64,000 nt of DNA from Leucocoprinus leucothites (taxonomy: Eukaryota > Basidiomycota > Agaricomycetes > Agaricales > Agaricaceae), in assembly GCA_013368445.1 (NCBI GenBank), contig JAACJO010000022.1:62001-126000 (forward strand), given 5' to 3'. The notes beneath the pieces were generated by a model, which searched no databases, had not been told where the DNA came from, and was given only the letters and a program-made list of their open reading frames with translations. Shown piece by piece: positions 35,348-48,776 of the stretch; position 1 is the stretch's first letter; each line of letters begins with the position of its first letter. The translations under genes and the position numbers were made by a program.

Positions 35348-37441
35348 ATGCGCCGCCCCACCAGCAATACTCGAAAAAACTCCAGTGATGTGTCTGACTG
35401 TGACACGGAGAAAAACATAGGCGATTTGCAAGTCAATGAACGGTATCTGGAAAAAGGAATTGAGTCTACCACGAACTCCTCCGAGGATTTATCAAGTAGT
35501 GTAAATCATGGCGTCCCCGACGGTGGACTTAGAGCATGGGGTGTTGTAGTCGGAGCGTGAGTACCGAACAGTCCGTCACGTCCGTTGCAAACCCAACTGA
35601 CATGTTCTCTGTAGGTTTTTGATACAGTTTTGTACTTCGGGGTGAGTGTCTAACGGAACGATCGATTGGAAATGGTGAATCATATTGGTAAAAGTTACGT
35701 GTGTTCCTTTGGAGTATTTCAAGGTCAGTCTTTGTCGCAGAAATAACGTCATTGACAATAAGCTGAATACTCGTAGATTATTACACTCGCGTCTATATGA
35801 CTGCGTATTCACCTTCCACCATTTCGTAAGCCGATTTATAACTAGGCCTGGCAATTTGCTCCTAACACATTATTTTAAGATGGATAGGAAGTGTTAATAC
35901 CTTTATTCTCCTCGCGGTGGGTCTCATGGGTGGAAGGTTATACGACAGAGGCTATGTGTAAGTGAAGTCAACAATGACCATCACGACGATTGAATTGACT
36001 TTGGATGGCTCATGTTGTAGCGTTTCTTTATTGTACGGAGGAGCATTCTTGATGTCGCTTTCACTTTTTATGCTATCATTCGCGAAACCGAACCAGTACG
36101 CCGTGGTACGTGAAGATACCATTTTTATTCGGTATCTGTTGAGCTGAACAATAACCAGATAATCGCTACTCAAGGAATAGGCATGGGCCTTGGAGGCGGG
36201 ATAACCTACATTCCCTCATTTGCAATTGTCTCACAATACTTTGACAAAAAACGAGGGATGGTTCTTCCACTTGTCGCTGCTGGCGTTTCAGCTGGGGCAG
36301 CGTTGACCCCGATAATGATCAACAACTTATTACAGAAGCGTAACTTGGCTTTTGCTGTGACTACGAGAATTCACGCAGGCATGATGACGGTGTTCCTCAT
36401 TATTGCTTGCCTCTTGATCAAACCTAGGCTTCCTCCCCCCAAGACGCATGCCAGTCTGATGGTCTGTTTCAAGAAGTTTTCGAAGGATAAGGCGTATGTT
36501 ATAATGACAACAGGGTGAGCCCCGATGTTCTTTATCCGTCGAACCTTCTAACCTCTTCGCTAGGTTTACATTCTTTGGCCTTGGACTGTTCTTCCCCATA
36601 TTCTTTCTTCAGCTAGCGGCAACGACCCACGGGTTGGATAAAGAGTTCGCTTTCTACTCGGTGCGTTTAGTCTAGCAGCTATAATATAGCTATAGGGACA
36701 AAACTCATTGACGTTTAGTTAGTCATCCTGAACAGCTGCTCTTCCGCAGGCCGGATTCTGTCCGCCTTGGTCGCTCATAAGACCAGAGTTGACTGGATGG
36801 CGGTTGGGTCCGCGACCGTTTGCGGTTGTATCATTTTCGCCTTTTTAAAGATAGGTTCGGCGCTCAGTGTCGTGCTTGTGGGTGTCATATACGGTTTTGC
36901 CTTTGGAATTCGTGCGTCTCTCCATAAAGTGATATTACAATGCCCGATTAGTTAAATCAATACTCCCTGTCAGTTGTAGCCACCATGGCACCACTTACAA
37001 ACATGCTAACTGACAATCCAGCAGAGCTCGGGTAAGTGCCTGGTTTTAGAAGTGGAAAGACAGTAGTGACTGATGCTCATCGGCCCATTAAAGGCTCCGC
37101 CTCGGAATTGCTTTCGCGTGGACAGGTCAGTTTTGATCCGGATATATCATGTTTGTAATCACTAACGTGCCCGCATACAGGTTTGGGTGAACTTGTTGGT
37201 GAGTTGATAGCCGCCATAAACTGTATGCAGTCAGCTCTTACAGAATTAGGTCCACCCATCATGGGGGCACTACTCACGGGTTATCACTGGTGGCGGCCAG
37301 CCGTCTTTTCTGGAGTGAGTTCATATATGCTAGATCCTAGTAGGTCATGAAACTGATGCCGAACAGCTACTACTACTCGCCGCCGCTGCCTGTTTTACTG
37401 CAGTCAGCATCATCGTTCGCAATAGGATGGCATTAATTTAA
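35348..37441 (+). CDS. MFS transporter, monocarboxylate-transporter-like (copy 2)
   Basis: About a dozen short GT-AG introns join in frame from MRRPTSNTRK to the last exon ending RNRMALI. The first exon ends GVPDGGLRAWGVVVGA (PDGG-RAW signature). Later exons read YSFGVFQ-like CSFGVFQDYYTRVYMTAYS, then WIGSVNTFILLAVGLMGGRL, GMGLGGGITYIPSFAIVSQY with FDKKRG, then FFGLGLFFPIFFLQLAA and PPIMGALLTGYHWWRPAVFS. Plasma-membrane organic-acid or metabolite transport is the likely role; the substrate cannot be inferred. The order of motifs and several intron positions match the gene at 15,375-17,414, so the two are paralogues about 18 kb apart in opposite orientation. No frame break was found. Confidence 0.87.
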
Positions 37442-38005
37442 GGGGATACGAATGCGCCAGGATTCAGAGATGAAACCACGTTGACTCGAAGGAAAGCAGT
37501 TGAATGGGTGATATCTTCCAGTAGATAGAGCTGTTCATAACCAAACACGTGTTCCAATGGGCTCATCAGAACCAAGTTCCACAATCGGTTCAATGAGTCT
37601 AGAAAGCGATGATGGTGAGATTTGGACTGCTCCTAGTACCCTGGCATCATTGAAAGCAACAGCAATTCATTCCAGAGGTCCCGGGATCGACGGGCTATGG
37701 CAGAAACTGCCAAGAAAAGCGCTCAAGTATTATTTGTCTGAAACGACGATTTTATCTGACCAGAGTGTGATGCCCGACCAATAATCAGCTTCTTGCTGGA
37801 TCCAATGTTCTTCATTGCAAACAATATCCTTAGCTCGGTGCTATGTGGAGGCTGAGCTCCGTATAAATCGTTGAAATCTTTCACCGGCCATCGACAGGGT
37901 GCGAAGGAATGGATGAGAATATTCAGCGAAGGTGTATAAAGCGACGGCTATCAGACACAAAATCTATCTCCCAGGTGGTTCTAGACACGGTGCCAAATGG
38001 GTCAT
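37442..38005. other. Short intergenic region
   Basis: An open frame at 37,557-37,784 (75 codons) has no known motif. Otherwise I see only the convergent 3' ends of the transporter and the ATP synthase gene. Confidence 0.35.
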
Positions 38006-38312
38006 TCAGGAAGCTTTTGTAGCCTCTTCCTCACTTAAAACAACCTGACGACAGAGTGAGAAGAAAGTACTTCGATAGCAAGACTGATAGACGCACCTGT
38101 GGGCCACCCTTGCCGTTTTCCCACTGCTGATACCTCAACATAGTAAGTCCACGTTTCTCGGCAGCAACACGTTGTTCCTCCTTGAGCGAAGAACGGACAG
38201 CGCGGGCAGTAATTTGCGCGTATTTGTTGTAGCTAGAGCGTTCCATAAGCAATGGCACTCGGAGAAACAGGAAGATAACGTACGTGAAAACACTTCGCCA
38301 AGCGCTGCTCAT
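38006..38312 (-). CDS. ATP15: Mitochondrial F1-ATP synthase subunit epsilon
   Basis: Three exons encode a 67-residue protein starting MSSAWRSVFTYNKYAQITAR and ending VVLSEEEATKAS, close to the 62 residues of yeast ATP15. Both introns are short and in frame: the first splits the Thr codon of SVFT, the second begins after GGPQ. The Ala-Trp-Arg start, the Tyr-Asn-Lys-Tyr segment and the helix ending in RSSLK are characteristic. The subunit sits in the central stalk of mitochondrial ATP synthase with gamma and delta and has no cleaved presequence. It is transcribed divergently from a Rab GTPase gene from a 198-bp shared promoter. Confidence 0.88.
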
Positions 38313-39337
<1,025 letters not shown>

Positions 39338-42237
39338 CGGTGACAATGCACCATTTTTGTTCATCAGCCTGCGCATTACCATTCTTCCCGATTTGCAGAA
39401 CAATGGCAACCCCTCTGGATCTGTGTTAGTGACCCCTCCCTCCTTTCATTCTTCCTGGCTTCGCTGGCTTTAGACTTCATCTAAACTTGATTGTGATGAT
39501 CACTCTCGATCAACAACCCCCTATTGTCCATTCTATTGTTCACTATACCTGAACTCAGTCACTGAACCTTTGTGTCCACTATCGCCACAGATACCCCCAC
39601 ATCAATCATGCTATAATTATACTTAACTAGGATAGTTGCGTCCAATTATGGCCAACAAGGATCGCGACTGATTATGTTGACTTGTAAGATATTAGATATG
39701 ATGAATAGACTCAAGTGTTCTGCTGCATTGTCCATATTACGAAATGACAAAATTCAGAGCAGTCTTCTACGGGAAAACACGCTAATCTATCAAAGATACA
39801 ACCTCAATCTACGAGTCACTCCTTCAAAGTTCGGGTCTACTCAAAGGCTAGATTTAGAGTAATCTGGCATTGACGCCCCTAGTGCGTCTATAGTTATCAC
39901 CGGGCAGTGCTTTATGCCTCCAACCCGCGCTGAACGGAAAGCTGATGTTCATTAACTCCAATTGGTGAATTCTCTGCGACGGTACCGCTACTACAGATTA
40001 ATATTGTGGATTTTCTGATATTCTGCGGCTGAACACGATCCCTCAGAACTTGTTTCAGGTCTCCTTCATCACACACATGCACAAGCCAGGACTTCTCTCT
40101 CTCGCACCTTCATCCCGTTTCCGCCACTTTATTATTAGCTGAGAATCGTCGTCATTGGAAACCGAGTGCACGTCTTCACAGACGCTGTCAACTGTCCGTC
40201 ATCCGCCAGCCTTTCGAAGTCGGAATAGACTTCTGGCCTTTAGTAGAATATCTCGCGTGTCGCCGGTCATACCGTTCCACTACTCACGCCTTCGGATCTC
40301 CGTTTCTGGCCATGATCAGCCTCTTTGTGCTATTTGCGTCAAGACCTCCAACACTAAAAATCCCCTCTTGGGTCAAGGCACCTGGAAGAACATCCGAAAC
40401 GGACTGATTGCTTTCCCAACAAGTGGATACTACACCGTGTCAAGTAAGTGACGCCCTCTAAAAGTAAAACTTGGCCAAGTGATTGACCTGGCGCCCGATC
40501 ATAATTGTTTTCCGCCACTACGCATCAGCGCGTGACTCGTTGACTCGTCGAATTTCTTGATCCATCAAACACTCTTTATACGACTTCAATGATTGATATG
40601 ATCACAGCAAATCACATCAAGATGATGGACGTCATCCCACTCAAAGGGGGAGATAATCACTCCCATCTGCTCAACAATCTGCACCTTCTGGTGTAATCGA
40701 AGTATGATGTAGCGTTTGGCCGAACCGCGAGCAACATGCACTTGCTCTTCTCTGAAATAACACCGAGCGGCACCTCAGAGGGAAGCTCGGTGCCAAAGAA
40801 CATTAAGTAGGCCAACTGACAAATACGGGCTGAGCCCACAGCTCAGTCCCCGCTTGGTCGCCAGTGGTACATGGAATTACGAATCAAGCGCCTCGTGGAC
40901 ATTTGAATTCATCAGGGGGGCCTCGAGGTTCAATGAGATTCGCCACAGGAAAGACGACGTCCAGGAAGCCCGCGACCTCATTGATGGTTGGAATAAATTT
41001 CTCGCCACGGCTTTAGAAGGTTCTGCGGCGCATGAAATCGCGTATCACACCCAGCTTCTCGAAAATCAACTCGGCCTTCCGCCCGTGGCACGGATGCATG
41101 CCTTGATATCCGTCATTACTATGTCCCAGTTTCTGACCTCCAAACCTGAAGGAATGGAGATATTCAGCAACAACCCATGGTCACTTCCATTTGTTCATTC
41201 CTTTCGCCGATATTCGCGCAACTTTGGTATGCTCCTCAGCCGACACCTGATTTGGAGGCCGAGGCCATAGAGCGAGATACCACAGCGCCGGTGTGTGCGA
41301 CTTTTCGCTCGTGCATCCTTTTGGTGGCTGCGGATGGCAGTTTTTGACACTCCAATGTCGGGTCGCGGTGCCACATTAGATAGTAACGCCCGCCGACCAC
41401 CTGGCGGGTGCCCCGACATTCGACATTCATGACAGAAGGTTCATGTTTCAGCTTTAGCAATTAAGCCCTAGGGTCCAGGACCAACGTGGGGGGCGAAATT
41501 CTGTTCATCTTTCTGTGAAACTGGGATATGCGCAGTCGACGTATTTTTGTTCTATATGATACTTCGATCTCATCCTGTGAAGGTCTCGGGAGAGATTGCC
41601 CTTGACCAAGTCACCCTGATGGTGTAGTGAGCGAGGGTCGAGCGGTGTGATCTTTGCATCCGTCCTCGTCTGTAAGTAGTTGGGTCGAATGATACTCCAG
41701 CTGCTCTTTCGTTAATGCTCTAGGCTGTCTTTGACCTTGAAAAAAGCATGCCAATAAATTATGGCTTATATTAATGAATACTCGTTGTACCAGGGCATAT
41801 AAAGTTATGTTGAACCGACTGAGATAAACATGGTATCAAATTGAACTTTGAAACTGATAAAACACAACTAGTAGTTTACAATAGAATAATTTCGTTTTTT
41901 GAACGTTCAATCATCAGTGAAGAGAGAGAGATAGAATCAAGAAGAGAGAGCCTGGTGAGTGACAACAAACATCTACGGGGTGATGAATGTTGAGCATAGG
42001 AGTTCTGGCGTTTTACACGTAAGACGAAGCACCCCGCCAAGACATATATTATCTGGGGGGGCGTTGCCTAAAGGCTGAGTCAAGAAAATTAAAGTCCGCT
42101 TCAGGAGGAGAACGAGCAATCCCGGATCCACCCTTCCATTTCGGTAGAAAGGGGTCAAGGATTAGGGGTCATGGGGTATGTGGGTATTGAAGGGGTAAAA
42201 GAAGGAGTGTTTTGATGTTGTATCGAGCTGTGGCCCA
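39338..42237. other. Long intergenic region with one unassigned open frame
   Basis: Most of it shows no coding pattern. Plus 40,854-41,270 is open for 138 codons with coding-like composition (GTWNYESSASWTFEFIRG..., later FFSNN-like EIFSNNPWSLPF). It begins with no ATG, so it may be an exon or a relic. No other feature is seen. Confidence 0.35.
40854..41270 (+). CDS. Unassigned open reading frame (possible exon)
   Basis: The 138-codon frame has no in-frame ATG near its start. It carries one hydrophilic helical-looking stretch (DDVQEARDLIDGWNKFLATA) and a second around PVARMHALISVITMSQFL. I recognise no domain. A possible intron near 41,225 would extend it into a different end. It could be a fragment of a lost gene. 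Confidence 0.25.
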   Translation: MVASGTWNYESSASWTFEFIRGASRFNEIRHRKDDVQEARDLIDGWNKFLATALEGSAAHEIAYHTQLLENQLGLPPVARMHALISVITMSQFLTSKPEGMEIFSNNPWSLPFVHSFRRYSRNFGMLLSRHLIWRPRP

Positions 42238-42837
42238 CTATGACTGGGATCTCCCCAGCGACACTTTTGCGTATTCGTGTAACTGTTGGATGAACCCAAA
42301 ATTGGGCTCTGCAATCCTCCGTTTACTCTTGATGTACTGCACGGCCTCTGTAGGCGTCCAGTTATACTGCGCCATCAAGAATGCAGCGACTACGCTGGAG
42401 CTCCGACTAATCCCCTCAACACAGTGGACGAGGACTCGAGCATTGGGATCACGGGATAAGGCTTCCCGAATCCAGGCTGTCGTCGTTGGTAGATGGGCGG
42501 CGAGCTCGGCAAATGGAAGATCCTCCACCCTGATTTGCATCCGAGCAGGTTGTGCGGGGAGGAGGGAAGGTGGGGGTTGAAAGACCTTTTCAGGCAGAGT
42601 GGAAAGAATATGGGTGATCTTGAATTGGGCCAGACAGACTGGATTCTCGGCGAACGCAAGGTCAGAGATGAACAGTCCGGGTATTATCTCTGACACATTG
42701 CGCGATGGCTGGTTGGTGTAGGTGGGCGAGAAAGGCGACGCCGAAGGAGGCCCATTCGACGGGTGAGACGAGGTTTGAGCGGTATTTGTCGGGGTTAACG
42801 ACCACTGGTTGTATTGTCCACCACGTTGATATGACAT
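42238..42837 (-). CDS. Dual-specificity protein phosphatase
   Basis: A single-exon frame of 199 residues. A Ser/Thr/Pro-rich N-terminal tail (about 1-45) precedes a compact DSP domain that starts SEIIPGLFISDL. The catalytic signature is VHCVEGISRSSSVVAAFL (Cys, five residues, Arg). The general-acid Asp is in RVEDLPFAEL and the C-terminal helix reads PNFGFIQQLHEYAK. DSPs dephosphorylate phospho-Tyr and phospho-Ser/Thr, often on MAP kinases; the substrate here is unknown. The start ATG opens the only reasonable frame. The family is certain; the subfamily is not. Confidence 0.9.
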   Translation of the reverse strand: MSYQRGGQYNQWSLTPTNTAQTSSHPSNGPPSASPFSPTYTNQPSRNVSEIIPGLFISDLAFAENPVCLAQFKITHILSTLPEKVFQPPPSLLPAQPARMQIRVEDLPFAELAAHLPTTTAWIREALSRDPNARVLVHCVEGISRSSSVVAAFLMAQYNWTPTEAVQYIKSKRRIAEPNFGFIQQLHEYAKVSLGRSQS

Positions 42838-44525
42838 GGGTGGTTGAGCAATGTAGTGGTGGGGATATGTGACTGGGTATGTGGCGGGCTAGAAGTATGA
42901 AGAATATAATCAGTACAGCTGGTCTTTATACGAATAGCGTGATGATGGAGTGATGTCCAAAGTTGTTGGGCCCGTGAAGGGTAGAAGATGCCTAGCGCAA
43001 CGGCAATGAACAAGGAATGAATAGCTGGCGCGTTAAAATAGAACGCGGACGAGGCGAATGCGGATGTATGTGAAGGTGGATCAAAGGATCGGAGCAGAAA
43101 TAGCCAAGGACGCCGGAGTGCATCAAGCTGAAGTGAAATCAAACAAAACTCACCATGATTATTTTTTTTGACGCCGCAATAGCTAAATAACAGGCGTTTG
43201 TGATTGCAAAGGTCTGGGCTCCACACAAAAGAGCGCTTGTTACAACCGGGTTAAGCCGAAGGAGAATGTGGCGAGAATGCAACGAGAGAGTGGCACAGAG
43301 ACAGTCAGAAAGCAGTGATCAGAACTCCACGTGTGGAAGAAATGGATGGGGGGGGGGCAGATGGCGGGAGGCGTTATAGAGAGGTGCGGTCGCTATCCAA
43401 CAGATGTGGGAAGAGAAAGAATGATTGATGCGAGCAAGGGTCGACGTATTTGAGGGACACTGACTGTGTGTCGCTGTTGAAGCGTAGTGTTACAGCTATC
43501 CTGACACGAGCACAGGGTAGACCCTCACCACGGTCTTGGGGGTAGCGGGAGGGGGTGTACGACGGGTGTTGAGGGATTCAACCTGACGATCAAACGACTA
43601 TCCAGCCGTCGCTCTTTTAGCCTCTCGCTCCGTCATTGTCATGTTTGTCAGACTTGACATCGCTTTCGGGGGGCATGTCGGCTGACTTCTGTTGCTGATA
43701 GCGGAACGGAAAGATCTCGCCAGGGCCCCTGGACCTGTGCAAAAATAAGACTAGTGGGTGGTATCCTTCGAGTCGGAACATGAGATTTAGCCAATCGCGC
43801 GTCGTGTCCACACCCGGTGAATGAATAGGCATGAGCACCCGAAAATGCTCAGCCCCACGCTTTGGCTACTGAAGCGGTGCAGGCTTATGTTTGGCGCATC
43901 CGGTTCAGCGGCGGGACTAGTCGGGTCCCTGCCTGATGGAGCTGCAAAGCTGTGTCCCGTCGGCGAAACTGGGGCTATCTATAACGCCAAGGGTGCAGAT
44001 GTTCATGTTGCCTTCCGTTCGCCCGGAAGTAGGGAGCTGAGTGTTCTAATTCAAGATCAAAGCTCGAGATTCCCCGGATTACTCTCATCAATCAGGTTCC
44101 ATCAGCTTGTCCTACCCATCTGCTGTCGAATTTTCACTCCCTCAGCCCCTTCATCAGATGAAACAGGTACCTTATCATCTACGCATCTCAACGTTGGCGT
44201 AAAATGATCCGTACCATAAGCTGAATAGAAGGCGTCCAGATGGACCGATCCATGCATATCCGCTACTCCTAATACATTCTACGAGAATTACTGGACGAAA
44301 GCAAAAAAAAGTGAGGCGTAAGACTAGTTGAGAAGGGCAGCTTTTGGAGCATGTATTGTACGGAGAAGGCGTGGACCAACATGTCGGATCGTGAAAGTCA
44401 AATCATAAACGAAGAAGCATAACGGAAGAGAAAGGCAAATCTGGAAGCTCGGTGGTGGCATTTAGATGAGGTCACTGGCCAAGTGATTAGAATGAAAGAT
44501 ATATCAAAAAACTTGAGACAAAAAC
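42838..44525. other. Intergenic region, some weak open frames
   Basis: 43,350-43,360 holds a run of G residues. The minus frame at 43,617-43,838 (73 codons; MLMPIHSPGVDTTRDWLNLM...) looks slightly coding but has no partner exon. The stretch up to 43,250 probably includes the phosphatase 5' untranslated region. No gene is named. Confidence 0.35.
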
Positions 44526-46088
44526 TCACGCGACGTTCAAGGGCATTTCGTCAATCTGAGTATTATAGAATTCTGATATATCCCATAGTGTGAGCATCAG
44601 AAATCATAGAATAGAAGATAGACTCACGTTCAATGTCCCGTAACATCCTTACATCATCGTTGGTCACAAAATTGATAGCGACACCCTTGCGTCCGAAACG
44701 ACCACCACGACCAATACGGTGGATATAGTTCTCCCGGTTGGTGGGAAGATCGTAGTTGATGACGAGGGAGACTTGCTGAACGTCGATGCCTCGGGCAAGC
44801 AAGTCCGTGGTGATGAGAACACGAGATGATCCAGATCGGAACTCCTTCATCAGAACTTCGCGTTGCTTCTGCTCCATGTCGCCGTGCTACAGAAGATCAT
44901 GAGAAACTGCCCATCTGATCGACTAGTGGCCCACCATAGCTGATACTGTGAATTCTCTAGAGTGCATCTTCTCTGTCAACCAGTCGACTTTCCGCCTCGT
45001 ATTGCAGAAGATGACGGCCTGAGTGATTGTGACAGTCTCATAGAGATCGCAGAGGGTATCCAGCTTCCACTCCTCCTTCTCCACGGCGATGTAGAATTGC
45101 TTGATACCTTCCAGAGTCAACTCATCTTTCTTCACGAGAATGCGAACAGGATCGCGCATGAACTTTTTGGTGACTTCAAGGACGTCTGCAGGCATAGTAG
45201 CAGAAAGAAGGACGACCTGGGTATCCTGGGGAAGAAGCTGGAAGACTGGAGCCTCATTAGATCAAGGGAAGGTGCAGAGACACACTAACCACTCACCCTC
45301 GTAAATCTGATCTTTGAATCCACGAGACAACATCTCATCTGCTTCATCCAAGCAGAATATCTTGATGGTGTCTGTCCTCAGCGCGCGCCGGTTGATCATG
45401 TCAAAAACGCGACCGGGCGTCCCAACGACGACATGAACACCCTCCTGGAGTTTGGCCATATCTTCACGAACATTGGTACCACCGACGCAGGCATGACATT
45501 CAATATTCATGTAATCGCCCAAGGCGATCACGACCTTTTGGATTTGCTGAGCAAGTTCACGAGTGGGGGCAAGGATCAAGGCTTGAGTGCCTTTGACACT
45601 CATATCGAGCTAGAGAAATAAAAAATCAGAACGAGCGAGGGCCATATCTTAATAGGATACTCGCCTTTTGGAGAATGGAGATGGAGAAGGTAGCCGTCTT
45701 CCCCGTACCGGACTGAGCCTGGGCGATGACGTCGTGACCCTTTACGACAGGAACGATAGCACGTTGTTGAATGGCCGAGGGGCGTTCAAAACTTATAGCT
45801 TCCGTGAATAAAATTCCATTATTATAGTCGGCAACGCGCTTACCCATAGGCATAGATTCCACGCAAGAGCTCAGGCTTCAAGTCCATATTGTCGAAGCTA
45901 AGATGACACAAACCCATTAGATTAAGGATTTCTCTGGCGCATCACCACGCTATCGCACTCACTTGTCTACAACTTGGTCCCAGTTGGACTCGATCTCATT
46001 CTCCGCGACATCCTGAAATTCTTCTCTGGAGCCGGATATGAGATGGGTAAATACACAGATTCTGAAGTCGATATACGCACGCTGACAT
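44526..46088 (-). CDS. TIF1: Translation initiation factor eIF4A (DEAD-box RNA helicase)
   Basis: Several short introns join exons from [16 protein letters not shown] to [10 protein letters not shown]. The DEAD-box motifs are all present: Q motif [12 protein letters not shown], motif I AQSGTGKT, Ia PTRELAQQI, Ib [63 protein letters not shown] and [15 protein letters not shown]. The absence of long extensions and the end IDEMPLNVA identify the cytoplasmic eIF4A of the cap-binding complex eIF4F rather than eIF4A-III. It unwinds 5' leader structures for ribosome scanning. The start uses a tiny first exon (three codons) that joins in frame across an intron ending GGCTCCAG. Confidence 0.93.
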
Positions 46089-48776
46089 GGATTATTCTTT
46101 ATCGATATCTCAAGAAGTCGATTCGACTACGCTTGAGAAAGAAATATACGGTGGATTGGTAGAGATGGTCAGAGGTGTGTTGATGGTAGTGCTCAACGAG
46201 GATCACAAACATTTTTTACATTCACAGCATCCCCGGAGATATCCGAATATTTGAGGCTCCGCTTGATTATTGACTCGATTCTACTAAATCCCGCTTCCGA
46301 CGACCAATGTCGGCGCCGCAAGGACAGATAAGATTCCTCTTACAGTCTAATCACACATGAGAGACGACACTCTAATGACTCCATATTTGTAAAACAGATG
46401 ACGTTTTCGCTTCCGAGGACAGTCCAGGCCCCGACCAACGCAATGCTGGTGTATCAATCATTGTGGCTATGCCATGGTCACCGTTCGCATGTAACTTGCT
46501 ACCTCTCGAAAGCTCGTAGGTGCTCTACAAAAGTACAATGTCGTCTAGGCGACAAAGTTTCAGGTTGGACCGTCTAGTATAGTGGTCTCAAGGAAGGCGT
46601 TACTATGGAGCACACCCGAGTTACGTCGCCAGAGTAGACCCCCTTGCATAGATTGCCGAGGACTGAGGACTTGGGGCTTGCACCGAGCGTTAAGCGGAAT
46701 TTTCGAAGCTAGTTGGTCTATGTTTCTGAAACTTGGCCTTCATTTCGCTTTTGGGTCCCTCTTCTCTCTTCTCCAACCGAGTTTCCCGCCGTTTCACCAC
46801 GGTACGGCGCATGAAACCCTTCGATGTCCTCGCGCCGACGAAGCCGCAATATACCACTCAGAACCTTTGCACATTCAACTCAGGCATTTTGGCACCTGAA
46901 ACATTTCCTGGTGTCTAAGTTTTTTCGTCTGAGTGGCTATCAAAACATGGTTACTCTCTTAATTCCAGCAAAGGTACGCCCGCGACGCCAGCCTCGACAT
47001 TCAACTCAGATCCTTGGTGGAAGCGAATACGTTCGTTGTAAACTGTACACCATCCGGCATTAACCAAGGCCGTCCAAGACTCAGTTGACCACAAGTCCTC
47101 AACGGAGAATTTGCCCTATCACTCCACAGAAGAAATCTCCTGTGAAAAGAATTCTATATTGTGCAAATGCCCAGAGTCTTTTCTGTGATCCTGGTCAACG
47201 CGCTTCACTCGGTTCCTGGCATCGCGGACTGTCGAATGACCTGGAATACGGAGAGAAATCCCAGAAACCCGGACCCGGATAAACCTGTCCAGCTGCAGAC
47301 TTCCTACTGACTGACCTTTGCTCCGAGGGCGTCGATGAATTCCCCTGACTCTGGCTGTATAGCTCAGACGACCAATCATGATTTTGATAGGGCAATCTTA
47401 TGATCAAGGTACAAATATCTGGCCCTTTTTTTTCGCTCGTTGACCGAGGCGGCTCGAGCTCCGTGTACGTGTAATTGAGGGGCCGTTCCGCATTCCTCGC
47501 TCGGTTCCTGGCCAAGATATCAAATTCTTGTATCACCGCCACAACCATGACATGTAATTCTCCTCCAGTTCAATTAGCTCCATCACGAATCGTCGACCAT
47601 CCAGACGCCATTCAGCCCACACTGAGTTCTTGACAGCTTGACCTCCTGAAACATCTCCCACTCCACCTTCACTCTTAATCTTATCAAACCAATGCAGCTG
47701 GTCGATAACAGCAGGTGATCATTTACCCACAGGCCCAAAAAACCAAGCCTGGACCTTGTGGGCTCATAGCATGAAGCAGTGCAAGCCTTGCTGAACATCA
47801 ATATAAATATAGGTTAATAGCCTATGGGCGCTCCGTTATTCATAGATCCGTTCCCCGCATCAGAATCTCTCTGCACCGGATTTTTCAACTGAATGATTCA
47901 TATCCCAGTTTGAAGCTAGTGGCTCCACATTGACCTTCATACCTACGATCGATTATCAAGAACATCAAAGCACGCCCAACGAAGTTCATGAATATCCTAG
48001 AACCCATAGAAGATGAATGTTAATCCGGTCAGTTCCGCTGCTCAGGTACGGGAAGTACAGAAGCTAGGCCCAAGTCTCTCGGGAACAAAGTTGGGAAGGC
48101 AGAGGACATCTTTCTAAGCCAAGATTGGTCCTTAATGAGTCAATCTCTGGGAAAATCACGAGCCACCTCTCAGGTGACCATTGCACATCATATTGTTGCA
48201 CAGCTTTCCGTTCTATTCCATCCAAATGAATGGCACTAGTCTCAGCTGGGCTCTTTCATACTCCACGCATCTGGGCTTGTGCTGATCATCAGTGGCTCCG
48301 ACTAGCACTGAACAAACAATGACTAACTGCACTAGGATAAACTTGTCGCGTGTAAACTTAGCCCAACGATTGTCGATGCGATGTTGAGCTGATGGCCACT
48401 TATCCTGCGGTGATGCATCGGCGTAAAGGGAGTAGCGAGTGATATTGGCCACATCTGCACTAGCGGCCAACAAGAAGCGAATATCAGGCATGATGGCCAT
48501 GATATTTGTTATAATGTTCCATCTTGCCAGATAGGTATACAGTAATTGACCTACATCCCCCAAAAGCAAGACTGCGATCTATAAGAGAATGTACCGAGAC
48601 TATGAATGGAATATAGCAAGATATTTTAGTGTATACTATTGTGGTATCGGGTTCTGGACTCTAACGGACATAAGTATCAATTGTAAGATTTGGGGGCTGA
48701 GATTGTGCGCACATGAATCAATGAAGTTCAAACCTCGGACCGATTTTGAAGCGAGAAGACGAAGTCATTCGAAATT
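46089..48776. other. Intergenic region with unassigned open frames
   Basis: Two minus-strand open frames, 47,195-47,548 (117 codons) and 48,213-48,569 (118 codons), have no recognised domain or splice partners. The segment 46,100-46,400 probably holds the eIF4A promoter. Nothing else can be supported. Confidence 0.35.

Noticed and set aside
43350..43360. Run of G residues resembling a G-quadruplex tract
   Set aside because: A single G run without further spaced runs nearby; no basis to call a quadruplex.
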